Shown one piece after another: positions 17,281-26,786 of a stretch of 64,000 nt of DNA. The notes below the pieces were generated by a model, which worked only from the letters and a program-made list of their open reading frames with translations, ran no database searches and was not told where the DNA came from. The stretch comes from Niallia sp. NCCP-28 (GTDB taxonomy: Bacteria > Bacillota > Bacilli > Bacillales > Cytobacillaceae). A program made the translations under genes and the position numbers. The stretch is from positions 434,001 to 498,000 of the forward strand of contig NZ_BQYJ01000001.1 in NCBI RefSeq assembly GCF_023168165.1, given 5' to 3'. The first letter of the stretch is position 1, and every line of letters starts with the position of its first letter.

Positions 17281-19041
17281 TTATTCAAGGATTCGAGGCA
17301 AATAGATTAAAAATGTCGTACCGCTGCCTACTTTACTGTGTACAGAAATATGACCATGATGCGCCTCCACAATGTTTTTGGCAATAGCAAGTCCAAGTCC
17401 TGTTCCTGAATTGCCTCTTGTTCTAGCTTTATCTGCTTTATAAAAACGTTCAAATACAAAAGGCAAATCTTCTTCGGAAATGCCAATTCCTGTATCTTCG
17501 ATTGTCCAGGTAACACCTGAACTGTCTACTTTGCAATCAATAGTAACCTTGCCTTTAAGAGGAGTATGTCTAATGCAATTGTCGATAACATTAGTTAATA
17601 CTTGTTCTATGCGATCTGGATCCATATAAAAAGCTTGCGCTATAGATGGGGAATGCACAATTAATGAAATATCCTTCTCTTTCGCTAATGCATTGAATTT
17701 CCGAGAAACTTTTTGCAAAAAGCTGCTTATTTCCACTTCTTCTTTTAATAAATCTACATGCTCAGCTTCCATTCTCGCCAAATCCAATAATTCATTCACC
17801 AATTTTCCCATTCGAACCGATTCGTCATAAATAATTTGCGCCATTTCTTTTTTTTCCGCTTCCGACCCAGCGATATCATCTACAATTGCTTCACTATACC
17901 CTTGAAGCATGCTTATTGGCGTACGCAATTCATGAGAAACATTGGCAATAAAATCAATCCTTAGCTTATCCAGTTTTCTTTCTTCTGTCATATCTCTAAT
18001 GACTGCAATTGCCCCTCGAATAAAATCTTTGTTGTATAGTGGGCTTACAATAACAACCCAATATCTTCCTTGCAGTTTTATCTCATCAATTTGTTCTTCC
18101 CCTGTTGTAACAGCTAAAAGAAATAGCTCGTTCACTTTTGTTGGAACTTGCCCTTCTTTCGTATAATCGTTTTGCTCATAATGCCAATGCTGCAAAAATC
18201 TTTCAGCCGGAGGGTTGGTGATTAATAATCTTCCGTTTTTATTAAACGTAATAACGCCATCTGCCATTCCGCTCAATATGTTGCCTAGCTGTTCTTTTTC
18301 TTCACTTAGAGCATTAATATTAAAATTTAGTCTTTTTGCCATATTATTAAAAGCAATCGCCAATTCACCGATTTCATCCTGTGCCATAATCGGCACCTTT
18401 GTATCAAAATTCCCTTTTGCCAGTTCAAATGCAGCTTCTCTCATTTTTCGCAAGGGAGCCGTTATTCTTGTCAGCAAAAAAAAGGCAAAGATTGTGGTTA
18501 AAACAATTGCAATCACAGCTGCTAATACAATAAATTTAGTAGTAGAATTTTTCGTCTCATTTAATGCTTTTAAGGATTGGTAAATATAAACCGCTCCAGA
18601 GGATTTACCGCTTTCAATTAGAGGTGTCCCAACAATAACCAATTGATCTTGGTCATTAATCGGATCTTTTATCGTGATGACCTTTGTTTTCCCCTTGGAA
18701 ATCGCATCAGATAATTTTTTATTTTGCGCTAAATAATGAGGAGAAAGCTTTGTCACCTGACCTTTCGGAGATAAAATAACCTTATCAGAAGATTGAATGA
18801 TCGTAGCCCCCATCTCATCATCAAGCAAATCCCAAGCAATTTCTACTCCTGCCTCTGCTTTATGTTTGCTAAGAATTGAGGCTATTTTGGTTGCGGTATT
18901 TTCCAGCCCCTTTTTTGTCTGGTCAGAATGATACTGTTGAAAATATTCCAACAGCATCACTGTCAATATAAAAAGCACAATGGATATAAGAAGTAAAAAT
19001 GTAAACCATAATTTAAATACTACGCTCCTCCAAAACATCAT
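17281..19041 (-). CDS. resE: ResE, redox-sensing sensor histidine kinase
   Basis: A 586-aa membrane kinase. Two transmembrane helices (about 9-31 and 165-190) flank an extracellular sensing region. HAMP (about 190-245), PAS (about 255-360), the dimerisation/phosphoacceptor segment with the His in VSHELRTP (about 370), and a HATPase domain (DNCIRHTP, DTGIGI, GTGLGLAIAK) follow. It phosphorylates ResD in response to oxygen limitation and nitric oxide. It overlaps resD by 4 bp (ATGA), so translation is coupled. Confidence 0.95.
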   Translation of the reverse strand: MMFWRSVVFKLWFTFLLLISIVLFILTVMLLEYFQQYHSDQTKKGLENTATKIASILSKHKAEAGVEIAWDLLDDEMGATIIQSSDKVILSPKGQVTKLSPHYLAQNKKLSDAISKGKTKVITIKDPINDQDQLVIVGTPLIESGKSSGAVYIYQSLKALNETKNSTTKFIVLAAVIAIVLTTIFAFFLLTRITAPLRKMREAAFELAKGNFDTKVPIMAQDEIGELAIAFNNMAKRLNFNINALSEEKEQLGNILSGMADGVITFNKNGRLLITNPPAERFLQHWHYEQNDYTKEGQVPTKVNELFLLAVTTGEEQIDEIKLQGRYWVVIVSPLYNKDFIRGAIAVIRDMTEERKLDKLRIDFIANVSHELRTPISMLQGYSEAIVDDIAGSEAEKKEMAQIIYDESVRMGKLVNELLDLARMEAEHVDLLKEEVEISSFLQKVSRKFNALAKEKDISLIVHSPSIAQAFYMDPDRIEQVLTNVIDNCIRHTPLKGKVTIDCKVDSSGVTWTIEDTGIGISEEDLPFVFERFYKADKARTRGNSGTGLGLAIAKNIVEAHHGHISVHSKVGSGTTFLIYLPRILE

Positions 19042-19754
19042 CCATTGTTAACCTCAAACTTATACCCTACACCCCAAACTGTCACAATCATTCCTGCAGC
19101 TTTTTCTGATACTTTATTTAATTTTTCCCTTAAACGTTTAACATGTGTATCTACTGTACGCAAATCACCAAAGAACTCATAATGCCATACTTCCTTTAAA
19201 AGGAGTTCTCGATCAAAAACCTTATCTGGAGATTTGGCCAAAAAATATAACAGTTCATATTCTTTAGGCGTTAAACTTACTTCTTTTCCTTCTGCAAGCA
19301 CTCGATGTGCGTCATGATCAATCGTAATATATGGGAATACAATAATATCTTTTGAGCTGCTGTCATTTTGCACAAATGTTGTTGTTGCAGATCTTCTGAG
19401 AAGTGCTTTTACACGCAAAACAACTTCTCTTGGACTAAACGGTTTGACAATATAGTCATCTGTTCCCGCTTCAAACCCTTGTACTCTATTTATTTCTTCC
19501 CCTTTTGCTGTCAGCATAATAACTGGGGTCGCTTTTTTTTCTCTTAGCTCTTTGCATACTTCCATGCCATCTTTGCCTGGCATCATTAAATCAAGGAGTA
19601 TGGCATCATAATCTGTCGCCAAAGCCTTTGTTAGCGCCTCTTCGCCATCTTCAGCTTCTTCTACATGAAAATTTTCTCTTTCCAAATACATTTTTAATAG
19701 ACGTCTTATTCTTTCCTCATCATCTACTACTAACAGTCTGATTTCTTTTTCCAT
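19038..19754 (-). CDS. resD: ResD, response regulator of aerobic/anaerobic respiration
   Basis: A 238-aa OmpR/PhoB-type regulator. The receiver domain (about 5-120) shows the acidic pair DDEE, phosphoacceptor Asp in LLDLMMPGKDG, and the conserved Thr and Lys (MLTAKG, VKPF). The winged-helix domain (about 135-235) contains LTPKEYELLYFLAKSPDKVFDRE-type residues and the recognition helix VDTHVKRLREKL. ResD activates genes for respiration and nitrate/nitrite metabolism. It is preceded by a 115-bp gap, in which it may have its own promoter. Confidence 0.95.
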   Translation of the reverse strand: MEKEIRLLVVDDEERIRRLLKMYLERENFHVEEAEDGEEALTKALATDYDAILLDLMMPGKDGMEVCKELREKKATPVIMLTAKGEEINRVQGFEAGTDDYIVKPFSPREVVLRVKALLRRSATTTFVQNDSSSKDIIVFPYITIDHDAHRVLAEGKEVSLTPKEYELLYFLAKSPDKVFDRELLLKEVWHYEFFGDLRTVDTHVKRLREKLNKVSEKAAGMIVTVWGVGYKFEVNNG

Positions 19755-19869
19755 TTATGAATCCTCCTATACGAAGTACTCTGATTTAAGTATTTTTTTC
19801 ATTGCATATAGTTGATACTCACATTGTCTCTTTTAAGGCGAATGGGAAAATTACCTTTGACGCCTTTAT

Positions 19870-21045
19870 CTATGCATAAGAATGCAAACCTACCATAATT
19901 AAATTCACGACAATCAAATTGAACATAATGATAATAAAACCTAGTACAGCAAGCCACGCAGATTTTTCCCCCTGCCAGCCTTTCCCAATGCGCAAATGCA
20001 AAAATGCTGCATAAAACAACCAAGTAATCAATGCCCACACTTCTTTAGGATCCCAATCCCAAAACCTCGACCAAGCTATTTGCGCCCAGATCATTGCAAA
20101 AATTAATGCCCCTAATGTGAAAATAGGAAATCCAATTAAAACGGAACGATAGCTTATTTCATCCAAAAGATCTAATGAAACATTTTTCACCAGCGGTTTT
20201 AATGCGGCGCCAATTCTTTTTCGGAGAATCAATCTAACTAATATATATAAAATTCCCCCTGCCACAACAGATAATAGCACGCTATTTAATTTACCGCTAT
20301 TTATTGTTGCCGGCACTGTAAGAAAAGGCTGAAAATCCGTATTATTAGCTGCTCCTTTTTCAGCTGGGCCAATGATTGGCGGCATATGATATTCAATCAC
20401 TGTTTTTTCTCCTTGACTATCGACTATGTACATTTCTTCTTTAAAGCCAATGGAAGAAAAAATAAGATTTAATAGAATAAAACCTACAAAAGATAAAAAG
20501 GCAAAGATGATTAATTCAATCCCTTTTATGCTTTTTGCATTTTGGTCATTTGCTGCTTTCAGTAAATAAATAAAGCCTGCCGCAAAACTGACGGATAAAA
20601 TGCCTTCCCCTAATGCTGCTGTTATCACATGAATTTTAAGCCAAGAACTCTGGAGCGCCGGTATAAGAGGCGCCACATCTTTTGGAAACATATTTGCATA
20701 TGCCAAAAGAACAATAACAACAGGCAAGGTGAAAACCCCTAGTGAGGGAAGCTGGTACAATTTGAATATTAGCAAAAAACCTGCAACTATTGCCAATGCA
20801 AAAAAGCAAATAAATTCAAATAAGTTGCTGACAGGAGCATGACCAGCTGCAATCCATCGCAAGATAAAAAAGGTTAAATGGCTTAAAAAAGCCAAAATAG
20901 TTATAGCGGTGCCTATGGCTGAAAATTTACCCAACATCGTTTTTTTGTCTTTTTGCCTTTGTTTCACTCCCCCGCCAAAAAACAAAGTGGCCACTATATA
21001 AAGGAGAAATGAAGCAAATAAAAAATCGCTGCTGACACTTGCCAT
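19870..21045 (-). CDS. resC: ResC (CcsA-type), cytochrome c assembly protein
   Basis: A 391-aa polytopic protein with eight or so helices, forming with ResB the system II apparatus that exports haem and ligates it to apocytochrome c. The haem-handling WWD-type segment is visible as RFWDWDPKEVWALITW near residue 335, and flanking conserved His are present (LHLRIG region and others). It starts 1 bp after resB, so the two are coupled. Confidence 0.94.
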   Translation of the reverse strand: MASVSSDFLFASFLLYIVATLFFGGGVKQRQKDKKTMLGKFSAIGTAITILAFLSHLTFFILRWIAAGHAPVSNLFEFICFFALAIVAGFLLIFKLYQLPSLGVFTLPVVIVLLAYANMFPKDVAPLIPALQSSWLKIHVITAALGEGILSVSFAAGFIYLLKAANDQNAKSIKGIELIIFAFLSFVGFILLNLIFSSIGFKEEMYIVDSQGEKTVIEYHMPPIIGPAEKGAANNTDFQPFLTVPATINSGKLNSVLLSVVAGGILYILVRLILRKRIGAALKPLVKNVSLDLLDEISYRSVLIGFPIFTLGALIFAMIWAQIAWSRFWDWDPKEVWALITWLFYAAFLHLRIGKGWQGEKSAWLAVLGFIIIMFNLIVVNLIMVGLHSYA

Positions 21046-21046
21046 T

Positions 21047-22666
21047 CTATTCCTCCCCTCTAGTGCCTGAATGTTTATATGCAGGTTTTTCCAAGCTTAT
21101 TTTTTCGATAATTCCAAACACCTGCTCGATATCCCGTTTTAGTCCATGCCAGTTTTTATTTGTATGTGCGGCAATCCAAATTTTTTGATCTCCCACTTTT
21201 TTTATCCATACTCTTCTATGGTTCCAATAAGAGCCTTGAATAACACCTAGCATAAAAATAATTCCACCAATAAAAAGAATTGGCAGCAATGGATCTTTTT
21301 TGACGGTTAAAGCTGTTACATTTTTTGTTTTGATATTTTCCAATTTCACAGTAAACTGATGATTTTTGAACGAATTAACCGTTTGGTTTACCGTAGCAAA
21401 ACTGACTTCTGAAACTTTTTTATCTGCTGAATGTATTCGAAACACAAACGCTGGATTATTGGGGATTTTGGATACTGTTCGAGGTTTCCCTAATTTATCA
21501 AAGGCTACATCTGGATAATACTCTTCTATCTCTACTTGCAAACCGGCATGTAAAGTATAGCTTTTTTGTGGATCAGCCAAATTAATCTTAATGGACCCAA
21601 ATTCCTTGTTTGTCGCAGTTTCTGTTATTTTATACTCCAGCTTAGATAATTCATTCAGTTTATAGTCTCCCTGATACAACGCATATCCATCATATTTTAA
21701 TGGTTTATTCACTTCAATATCTGCTTTTTTTACTTCTTGCAAAATTGGTTTTTCACCTAAAATGGCATGTTGGTCTGTTTGAAATAAGGTTGCTTTTGTT
21801 TGAAAGGTTTTCGCTATAATCTCTCTTTTTTTCAAAGCATCCTCAAATACTTTTCCTTCTTTCGTTTTATCATATACTTCTACAATAAATTGATTGTTTT
21901 TCAAGTAATATTCCCCGTTTGTCCCAGGCAAACGTTTTGTTTCTCCATCTCGAATCCATACTACTTCATTTACATACATTCCAGGCAAAAAGCGTGCTAT
22001 CACACCAATCAAAAAAATAATTAAGCCTAAATGATTAACATACGGCCCCCATCTTGAAAACCTTCCTTTTTCAGCCAATACATTTTCCTTTTCCTTTTTT
22101 ACCCTATAGCGAAGAGACTGAAGCTTCCACTCTAGCTCTTGTTCATTAATAGATGCTAGTTGAAAAAAAACATGCTGGTTTTTAAAAAAACTTGGATGTT
22201 TTATTACCCTCTGATATTTCAAAGAACGATATAAAGGAAAAAAACGATCAATGCTTGCAATAAGTAAAGAGATGCTTAAACAAATGATTGAAAAAAGATA
22301 CCAAAAGGAATGATATAAATTAGAAAAACCTAGAGTATGGTACACGGCTCCAAACCATCCATAATTTTGTTTGTAATATTCCCCTAGCGGAAGTGCTGTC
22401 TGGATAGTTGGGACTTGGGGCAATATCGTTCCAATGATGGATGCAACTAATACAAGAACAATAAAGCCAACACCGACTTTTACGGATGAAAAAAAGTTCC
22501 AAAGTTTATCAATAAGGGTTCTCTTATAGGTTTGAGAGCGACGGGCACTGCCTTCATAGCGCATATCCACTTTTCCACCATTTCCCCCTAATACATGGCC
22601 GCATGCACAGCAAATTTCTGTTCCATATGGATTTTTATAGCCGCAGCCGCATTGGATTGGTTTCAT
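21047..22666 (-). CDS. resB: ResB (CcsB-type), cytochrome c assembly protein
   Basis: A 539-aa membrane protein that partners ResC in haem delivery. It begins with a small zinc-ribbon-like motif (CGCGYKNPYGTEICCACG), as in other Bacillus ResB, followed by four membrane segments and a large extracellular domain between the third and fourth. The ATG at 22666 has AGGTGG seven bases upstream and starts 17 bp after the resA stop; the longer frame from 22687 would overlap resA. The order resA-B-C-D-E is canonical. Confidence 0.93.
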   Translation of the reverse strand: MKPIQCGCGYKNPYGTEICCACGHVLGGNGGKVDMRYEGSARRSQTYKRTLIDKLWNFFSSVKVGVGFIVLVLVASIIGTILPQVPTIQTALPLGEYYKQNYGWFGAVYHTLGFSNLYHSFWYLFSIICLSISLLIASIDRFFPLYRSLKYQRVIKHPSFFKNQHVFFQLASINEQELEWKLQSLRYRVKKEKENVLAEKGRFSRWGPYVNHLGLIIFLIGVIARFLPGMYVNEVVWIRDGETKRLPGTNGEYYLKNNQFIVEVYDKTKEGKVFEDALKKREIIAKTFQTKATLFQTDQHAILGEKPILQEVKKADIEVNKPLKYDGYALYQGDYKLNELSKLEYKITETATNKEFGSIKINLADPQKSYTLHAGLQVEIEEYYPDVAFDKLGKPRTVSKIPNNPAFVFRIHSADKKVSEVSFATVNQTVNSFKNHQFTVKLENIKTKNVTALTVKKDPLLPILFIGGIIFMLGVIQGSYWNHRRVWIKKVGDQKIWIAAHTNKNWHGLKRDIEQVFGIIEKISLEKPAYKHSGTRGEE

Positions 22667-22683
22667 ATGTACGCCACCTGATA

Positions 22684-23208
22684 TCATGGTTTAATCTTTT
22701 TCAGTAATGCTTCCATTTTTTCTTCCGTTAATTCCCCTGTATAAATCTCTTGAATGATTCCATCCTTATCGATGAAAAAGGAAGCAGGAAGGGGGTTGAT
22801 TGCATAAGCTTCCTGCACTCCTTCATTCGCATCATTCATAATCGAAAAATCCAATTGATATTTTTCTATAAATCTATCTACTGCCAAAGAGGATTCCCCA
22901 ATATTAATAGATAATACTCGAATGCCTTTTCCGCTGTATTTTTTGTTTACTTTATTAATAAGAGGCATCTCTGTTTCACATGGTTTGCACCAAGTGGCCC
23001 AAAAATTCAAAAATACACCTTGGCCTTTATAATTTTCTAGTTGCTGCTTTTTTCCATATTGATCTACAAGCATAAAATTAGGGGCTTTTTGGCCAACTTG
23101 CAGCTGGTCGACTTTTTTATTGGCTATGCTTGCATAAATCGTATAAAGGGAAGCTGCACTTATTAGCAAAAAAATAGTGGAGCGGACAAGTAAACGTTTC
23201 TTTTTCAT
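22684..23208 (-). CDS. resA: ResA, extracytoplasmic thiol-disulfide oxidoreductase
   Basis: A 174-aa thioredoxin-fold protein anchored by an N-terminal membrane helix (about 8-27). The active site is WCKPCETEMP with the CxxC pair. It reduces the haem-binding cysteines of apocytochrome c before ligation. It is the first gene of the res operon, 100 bp downstream of rluB. Confidence 0.95.
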   Translation of the reverse strand: MKKKRLLVRSTIFLLISAASLYTIYASIANKKVDQLQVGQKAPNFMLVDQYGKKQQLENYKGQGVFLNFWATWCKPCETEMPLINKVNKKYSGKGIRVLSINIGESSLAVDRFIEKYQLDFSIMNDANEGVQEAYAINPLPASFFIDKDGIIQEIYTGELTEEKMEALLKKIKP

Positions 23209-23308
23209 AAATGCCCCCTTGCCAAACTGCTTTCGCCATTATTATATCATTTATATGTTGTTGATATTGTAATCCTCATTAGGCAACTGTGAAAGTTTTA
23301 TGAATTTT

Positions 23309-24037
23309 TCACTTTTTTTTACTTGCTTCTGCACGGAGCAGCTTTACTTCATGTGCTGTCAGTTCTCTTGCCTCGCCTGGTCTTAATCCACTTAAATTAA
23401 GAAAAGCGTATCTTTCCCTTTTTAGTTTCATAACAGGCGCACCAATTGCTTCAAACATTCTTCTTACTTGACGGTTTCGTCCTTCATGAATTTTCAATTC
23501 AATAATGGACGTCCCTTTTTTCTTATCTAAAGAAAGAAGCTTTACTTTAGCAGGGGCTGTTTTGCCATCTTCTAATTCCACGCCTCTTTCTAGCAATTTT
23601 AATTTCTCCCGAGATGGAACTCCTTTAACTTTTGCCACATATACTTTTTCGATTTCTCCTTTTGGATGCATCATGATATTGGCAAACTCTCCATCATTTG
23701 TTAACAGGATTAACCCTGATGTATCATAATCTAATCGACCGATTGGATAAATTCGAGCCTCGACAATTTCAGAGAAAAAGTCTGTCACTACTTTTCTTCC
23801 TTTATCATCATTTACACTTGAGATAACCCCTCTTGGTTTGTACAGCAAAAAGTAAACTGGCTCTTCTCTTTCAAGAGGTATTCCATTTACTTCTACTTTG
23901 TCAGAAGGAGTCACCTTTATTCCTAATTCCTTAACCGTTTTTCCATTAACTTTCACTCGGCCTTCTACGATTAATTCTTCTGCTTTTCTTCTTGATGCAA
24001 TTCCTGCATGCGCAATTACTTTTTGTAGTCTTTCCAT
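23309..24037 (-). CDS. rluB: RluB, 23S rRNA pseudouridine synthase
   Basis: A 242-aa enzyme that converts a uridine of 23S rRNA helix 93 to pseudouridine. An S4 RNA-binding domain lies at about 1-60 (MERLQKVIAHAGIASRRKAEELI). The catalytic domain carries the Asp in GRLDYDTSGLILLTNDG (about 100-116). The C-terminal EGRNRQVRRMFEAIG is the RsuA/RluB family signature. The ATG follows GAGGTGG. Position between spmB and resA matches B. subtilis YpuL. Confidence 0.95.
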   Translation of the reverse strand: MERLQKVIAHAGIASRRKAEELIVEGRVKVNGKTVKELGIKVTPSDKVEVNGIPLEREEPVYFLLYKPRGVISSVNDDKGRKVVTDFFSEIVEARIYPIGRLDYDTSGLILLTNDGEFANIMMHPKGEIEKVYVAKVKGVPSREKLKLLERGVELEDGKTAPAKVKLLSLDKKKGTSIIELKIHEGRNRQVRRMFEAIGAPVMKLKRERYAFLNLSGLRPGEARELTAHEVKLLRAEASKKK

Positions 24038-24174
24038 CTATGCCACCTCAAAATTTTCATTATTTTCTTGATTTCGCCATCGGTTAAAGATACTCTAAAC
24101 TTTGCTTTTTTATTGTTTGGCTCTGTTAAACTCATCTGTTGATCTCCAATCCATATAGCATCAAAATCAACCAT
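24016..24174 (-). CDS. Possible small ORF overlapping the start of rluB
   Basis: A 52-codon frame with coding-like composition: many purine-first codons, three Trp, and Lys-rich. It begins MVDFDAIWIGDQQMSL and ends with a stop 19 bp inside rluB. I do not recognise it. No good ribosome binding site precedes the ATG at 24174, and an in-frame stop lies shortly upstream. It may be a leader peptide coupled to rluB or a remnant of a lost gene. The rest of the gap to spmB (24175-24295) shows nothing further. Confidence 0.25.
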   Translation of the reverse strand: MVDFDAIWIGDQQMSLTEPNNKKAKFRVSLTDGEIKKIMKILRWHRWKDYKK

Positions 24175-24295
24175 AACATTTAACACGTTCTATTGTTTAA
24201 AGCACTCACATATTAAGCTATATCCTTTTTGCATTATGACATAAATTCACGAATTTTCAAAGAAAGTCTTTATTAATCCATTATTCCGACAACAT

Positions 24296-24327
24296 AAAAA
24301 ACACACTGCTAGATATAGCAGTGTGCA
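24296..24327 (-). terminator. Terminator of dacB-spmA-spmB
   Basis: Perfect 10-bp stem CACACTGCTA/TAGCAGTGTG with a 4-nt loop and a T-run on the minus strand. Confidence 0.88.
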
Positions 24328-24359
24328 ATCAAACGGCTAAATAGCCATAAATATTTTTA

Positions 24360-24893
24360 TCATTTTCCAAAAAACAAGGTAACCACCACAATAGCAACAA
24401 TGAAACCAACTAAATCTGCCAGTAATCCCACCTTTAGAGCATCACCCATTTTTCTAATGCCAACAGCCCCAAAATAAACAGTAAGAACATACAATGTTGT
24501 ATCTGTACTCCCTTGAATGGTAGCAGCAAGCCTTCCAATATATGAGTCAGGTCCATATGTCGCAATCAAATCACTTGTCATTCCAAGGGCTGCATTTCCT
24601 GAAATGGGACGAATAATCGCAAGGGGAGCCACCTCTGATGGAATCCCTACAAAATCGAGGACCGGTTTTAGAAACCCCATAAAATACTCTAACGCACCGC
24701 TTGCTCTGAATACAGAAATCGCTACAAGCATGCCAATTAAAAAAGGAATGATGGAAAATGCAATGCTAATGCCTTCCTTTCCCCCTTCTACAAAGCTTTC
24801 ATATGTCGGCACTCGCTTATATGTTCCATATAGCAGAATGAACCCAATCAGGGAAGGAATCATCCATAAAGAAATAAGGGAAACAAACTCCAT
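24360..24893 (-). CDS. spmB: SpmB, spore maturation membrane protein
   Basis: A 177-aa polytopic protein of the nucleoside-recognition (Gate) family, with repeated Gly-rich helices and the segment IRPISGNAALGMTSDLIATYGPDSYIG. With SpmA it contributes to spore-core dehydration and heat resistance. It is 3 bp downstream of spmA and ends the dacB-spmA-spmB operon, expressed in the mother cell in B. subtilis. Confidence 0.94.
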   Translation of the reverse strand: MEFVSLISLWMIPSLIGFILLYGTYKRVPTYESFVEGGKEGISIAFSIIPFLIGMLVAISVFRASGALEYFMGFLKPVLDFVGIPSEVAPLAIIRPISGNAALGMTSDLIATYGPDSYIGRLAATIQGSTDTTLYVLTVYFGAVGIRKMGDALKVGLLADLVGFIVAIVVVTLFFGK

Positions 24894-24896
24894 AAA

Positions 24897-25487
24897 TTAT
24901 CCACCCTTTTTTAATCTTCTATAGTAGAAAAAACGATCAATTGATATCCCGGCTATTGCCGAAAAAATCGTTGCAATTAATGTTGGCCCAACAATATCTG
25001 TCGGGGATGCAGAATGATAGTTCATTCTAATTGCAATAACTGTTGTAGGAATTAATGTGACACTCGATGTATTTAATGCAAGAAAAGTAATCATGCTGTT
25101 GCTTGCTGTTGTTTTTCCTCCATTTAATTTTTTCAGCTCCTCCATTGCTTTAATGCCAAGAGGAGTTGCCGCATTGCCAAGTCCAAATAAATTAGCCATC
25201 ATATTGGAAAGAATATAGCCCATTGCTGGATGGTTTTTTGGCACTTCTGGGAATAGTTTTGTCACAAGTGGACGAAAAAGATTAGTCAGTTTTTTTAACA
25301 GTCCTGCTTCTTCCGCAATTCTCATCATGCCAAGCCAAAAAACCAAGACACTGATTAAGCCAATGCAGATTGTAACAGCTTCCTTTGCCCCCGAAAAAAT
25401 GGCTTTATTCACCTCATCCATCGTTCCGTTAAACATGGCAAATACAATGCCGATAACAGTCATCAATACCCAAATAATATTAACCAT
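24897..25487 (-). CDS. spmA: SpmA, spore maturation membrane protein
   Basis: A 196-aa protein related to SpmB, with about five membrane helices and the conserved stretch NMMANLFGLGNAATPLGIKAM. It acts with SpmB in lowering spore water content; the transported species is not known. It overlaps dacB by 8 bp, so translation is coupled. Confidence 0.94.
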   Translation of the reverse strand: MVNIIWVLMTVIGIVFAMFNGTMDEVNKAIFSGAKEAVTICIGLISVLVFWLGMMRIAEEAGLLKKLTNLFRPLVTKLFPEVPKNHPAMGYILSNMMANLFGLGNAATPLGIKAMEELKKLNGGKTTASNSMITFLALNTSSVTLIPTTVIAIRMNYHSASPTDIVGPTLIATIFSAIAGISIDRFFYYRRLKKGG

Positions 25488-26628
25488 TGCCGTCCACTCC
25501 GCTTATGGCAAAAAAGATGCTTTTAAAATAGTCGATAAAAGATTTCCCCTTTTTTTCTGTATGTTTATAATAGATTGGAATTGTATCAACTATTTTTTGG
25601 TCAAAGGATATCTCTACTTCCCCAACAATATTCGGCACTTTTGATGCATCCTTTTTCCATGTTTTTTTTACAGGAGCAAGCTTATACTCTACAGAAAAAA
25701 GATTCTGTTCATCCTCTGTTATTGGATAGTTATATCCTTGTTTTATATACAATTTCTTTTTATAGAATTTACTGTCCACATCTTTTAAATCCCCTTTTTC
25801 CATTACGGTTTCCATCGTATATTTTTTAAAAGCTGTTTCAAACATATTAATATGGTCATCCCAGTCATCTGGATCATTTAATGTTACAGCTATAAGGGAT
25901 AAGCCATCTTTTTCAGCTGTGCTGACAAGCGTTCTTTTTGCCCTTTTTGTGTAGCCTGTTTTTCCCCCTGTTGAATATTCATAAAGCGATGTTAATAGCT
26001 TGTTTTTATTTTTCCAAACACGGTCCCATGCTTCTGTCGGATTATCTTGGCGATAGGTTTTGGTAGAAGCAATCTTTTTATATGTATCATTGTTCATAGC
26101 GTAACGTGTCAATAATGCCATATCATATGCCGTAGAATAATGATTCTCATGGTCGTCCAAACCGTGTGGATTGGCAAAATTGGTATTGGCCATGCCGATT
26201 TCTTCTGCCTTTTGGTTCATCATATAAACAAAACCATCTAAACTTCCTCCAACCGCTTCTGCAATTGCAACAGCAGCATCATTGCCGGAGCGAAGCATCA
26301 AACCATATACTAGATCTTCTAGCGCTATCTTTTCACCTGGCTTTAAATATACAGAGGAACCTTCTGCTTTCACTGCATTTTCACTCACTGTCACTTTTTC
26401 TTTTAATTTTCCTGACTCAATCGCAAGGACTGCCGTCATAATTTTAGTAATGCTTGCGATTCTTCTTTTGGTATTTGCATCTTTTTCATAAATGATTCTT
26501 CCTGAATCCTGCTCCATTAATACTGCACTACTTGCACTGACATACATTGCTGCACTTGTATTTTGAGGAATGGCTAGTATTAACAAGGACGTGATAACAG
26601 ATAAAATGATTACTTTAAATAATTTCAT
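25480..26628 (-). CDS. dacB: DacB, sporulation D-alanyl-D-alanine carboxypeptidase (PBP5*)
   Basis: A 382-aa penicillin-binding protein of the S11 family that trims stem peptides of spore cortex peptidoglycan. A signal peptide (about 1-26) precedes the catalytic domain with SxxK (SITK), SxN (SGN) and KTG (GGKTGYTKRAKRT). A C-terminal stalk and amphipathic anchor end the protein. It is the first gene of the operon and is preceded by a sigma-E-like promoter. The paralogue dacF occurs elsewhere in this window. Confidence 0.95.
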   Translation of the reverse strand: MKLFKVIILSVITSLLILAIPQNTSAAMYVSASSAVLMEQDSGRIIYEKDANTKRRIASITKIMTAVLAIESGKLKEKVTVSENAVKAEGSSVYLKPGEKIALEDLVYGLMLRSGNDAAVAIAEAVGGSLDGFVYMMNQKAEEIGMANTNFANPHGLDDHENHYSTAYDMALLTRYAMNNDTYKKIASTKTYRQDNPTEAWDRVWKNKNKLLTSLYEYSTGGKTGYTKRAKRTLVSTAEKDGLSLIAVTLNDPDDWDDHINMFETAFKKYTMETVMEKGDLKDVDSKFYKKKLYIKQGYNYPITEDEQNLFSVEYKLAPVKKTWKKDASKVPNIVGEVEISFDQKIVDTIPIYYKHTEKKGKSFIDYFKSIFFAISGVDGNG

Positions 26629-26663
26629 TTAACCTACCTCGTCTCCTTATAATGGTTTGTACA

Positions 26664-26692
26664 AGTTTATGAAGAGAAAAGTGGGGTTATGA
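26664..26692 (-). promoter_or_regulatory. Putative sigma-E promoter of dacB
   Basis: TCATAAC, 14-nt spacer, CATAAACT on the minus strand, about 35 bp before dacB. The -10 box matches the sigma-E consensus at 7 of 8 positions and the -35 box at 5 of 7. dacB is a known sigma-E gene in B. subtilis. Confidence 0.55.
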
Positions 26693-26786
26693 CTGTTGCG
26701 GGAAAATCTAATCAAATTCCCTTATAGCTCTTCCTTTAATATAATGTAGAATAGACATAGTACTCGAGCAGGACGGAAGGACTACC

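Noticed and set aside
24060-24180. Remnant of an insertion sequence end (GGCTCTGTTAAACTCATCTG)
   Set aside because: No inverted partner, transposase trace or target duplication could be found within the window.
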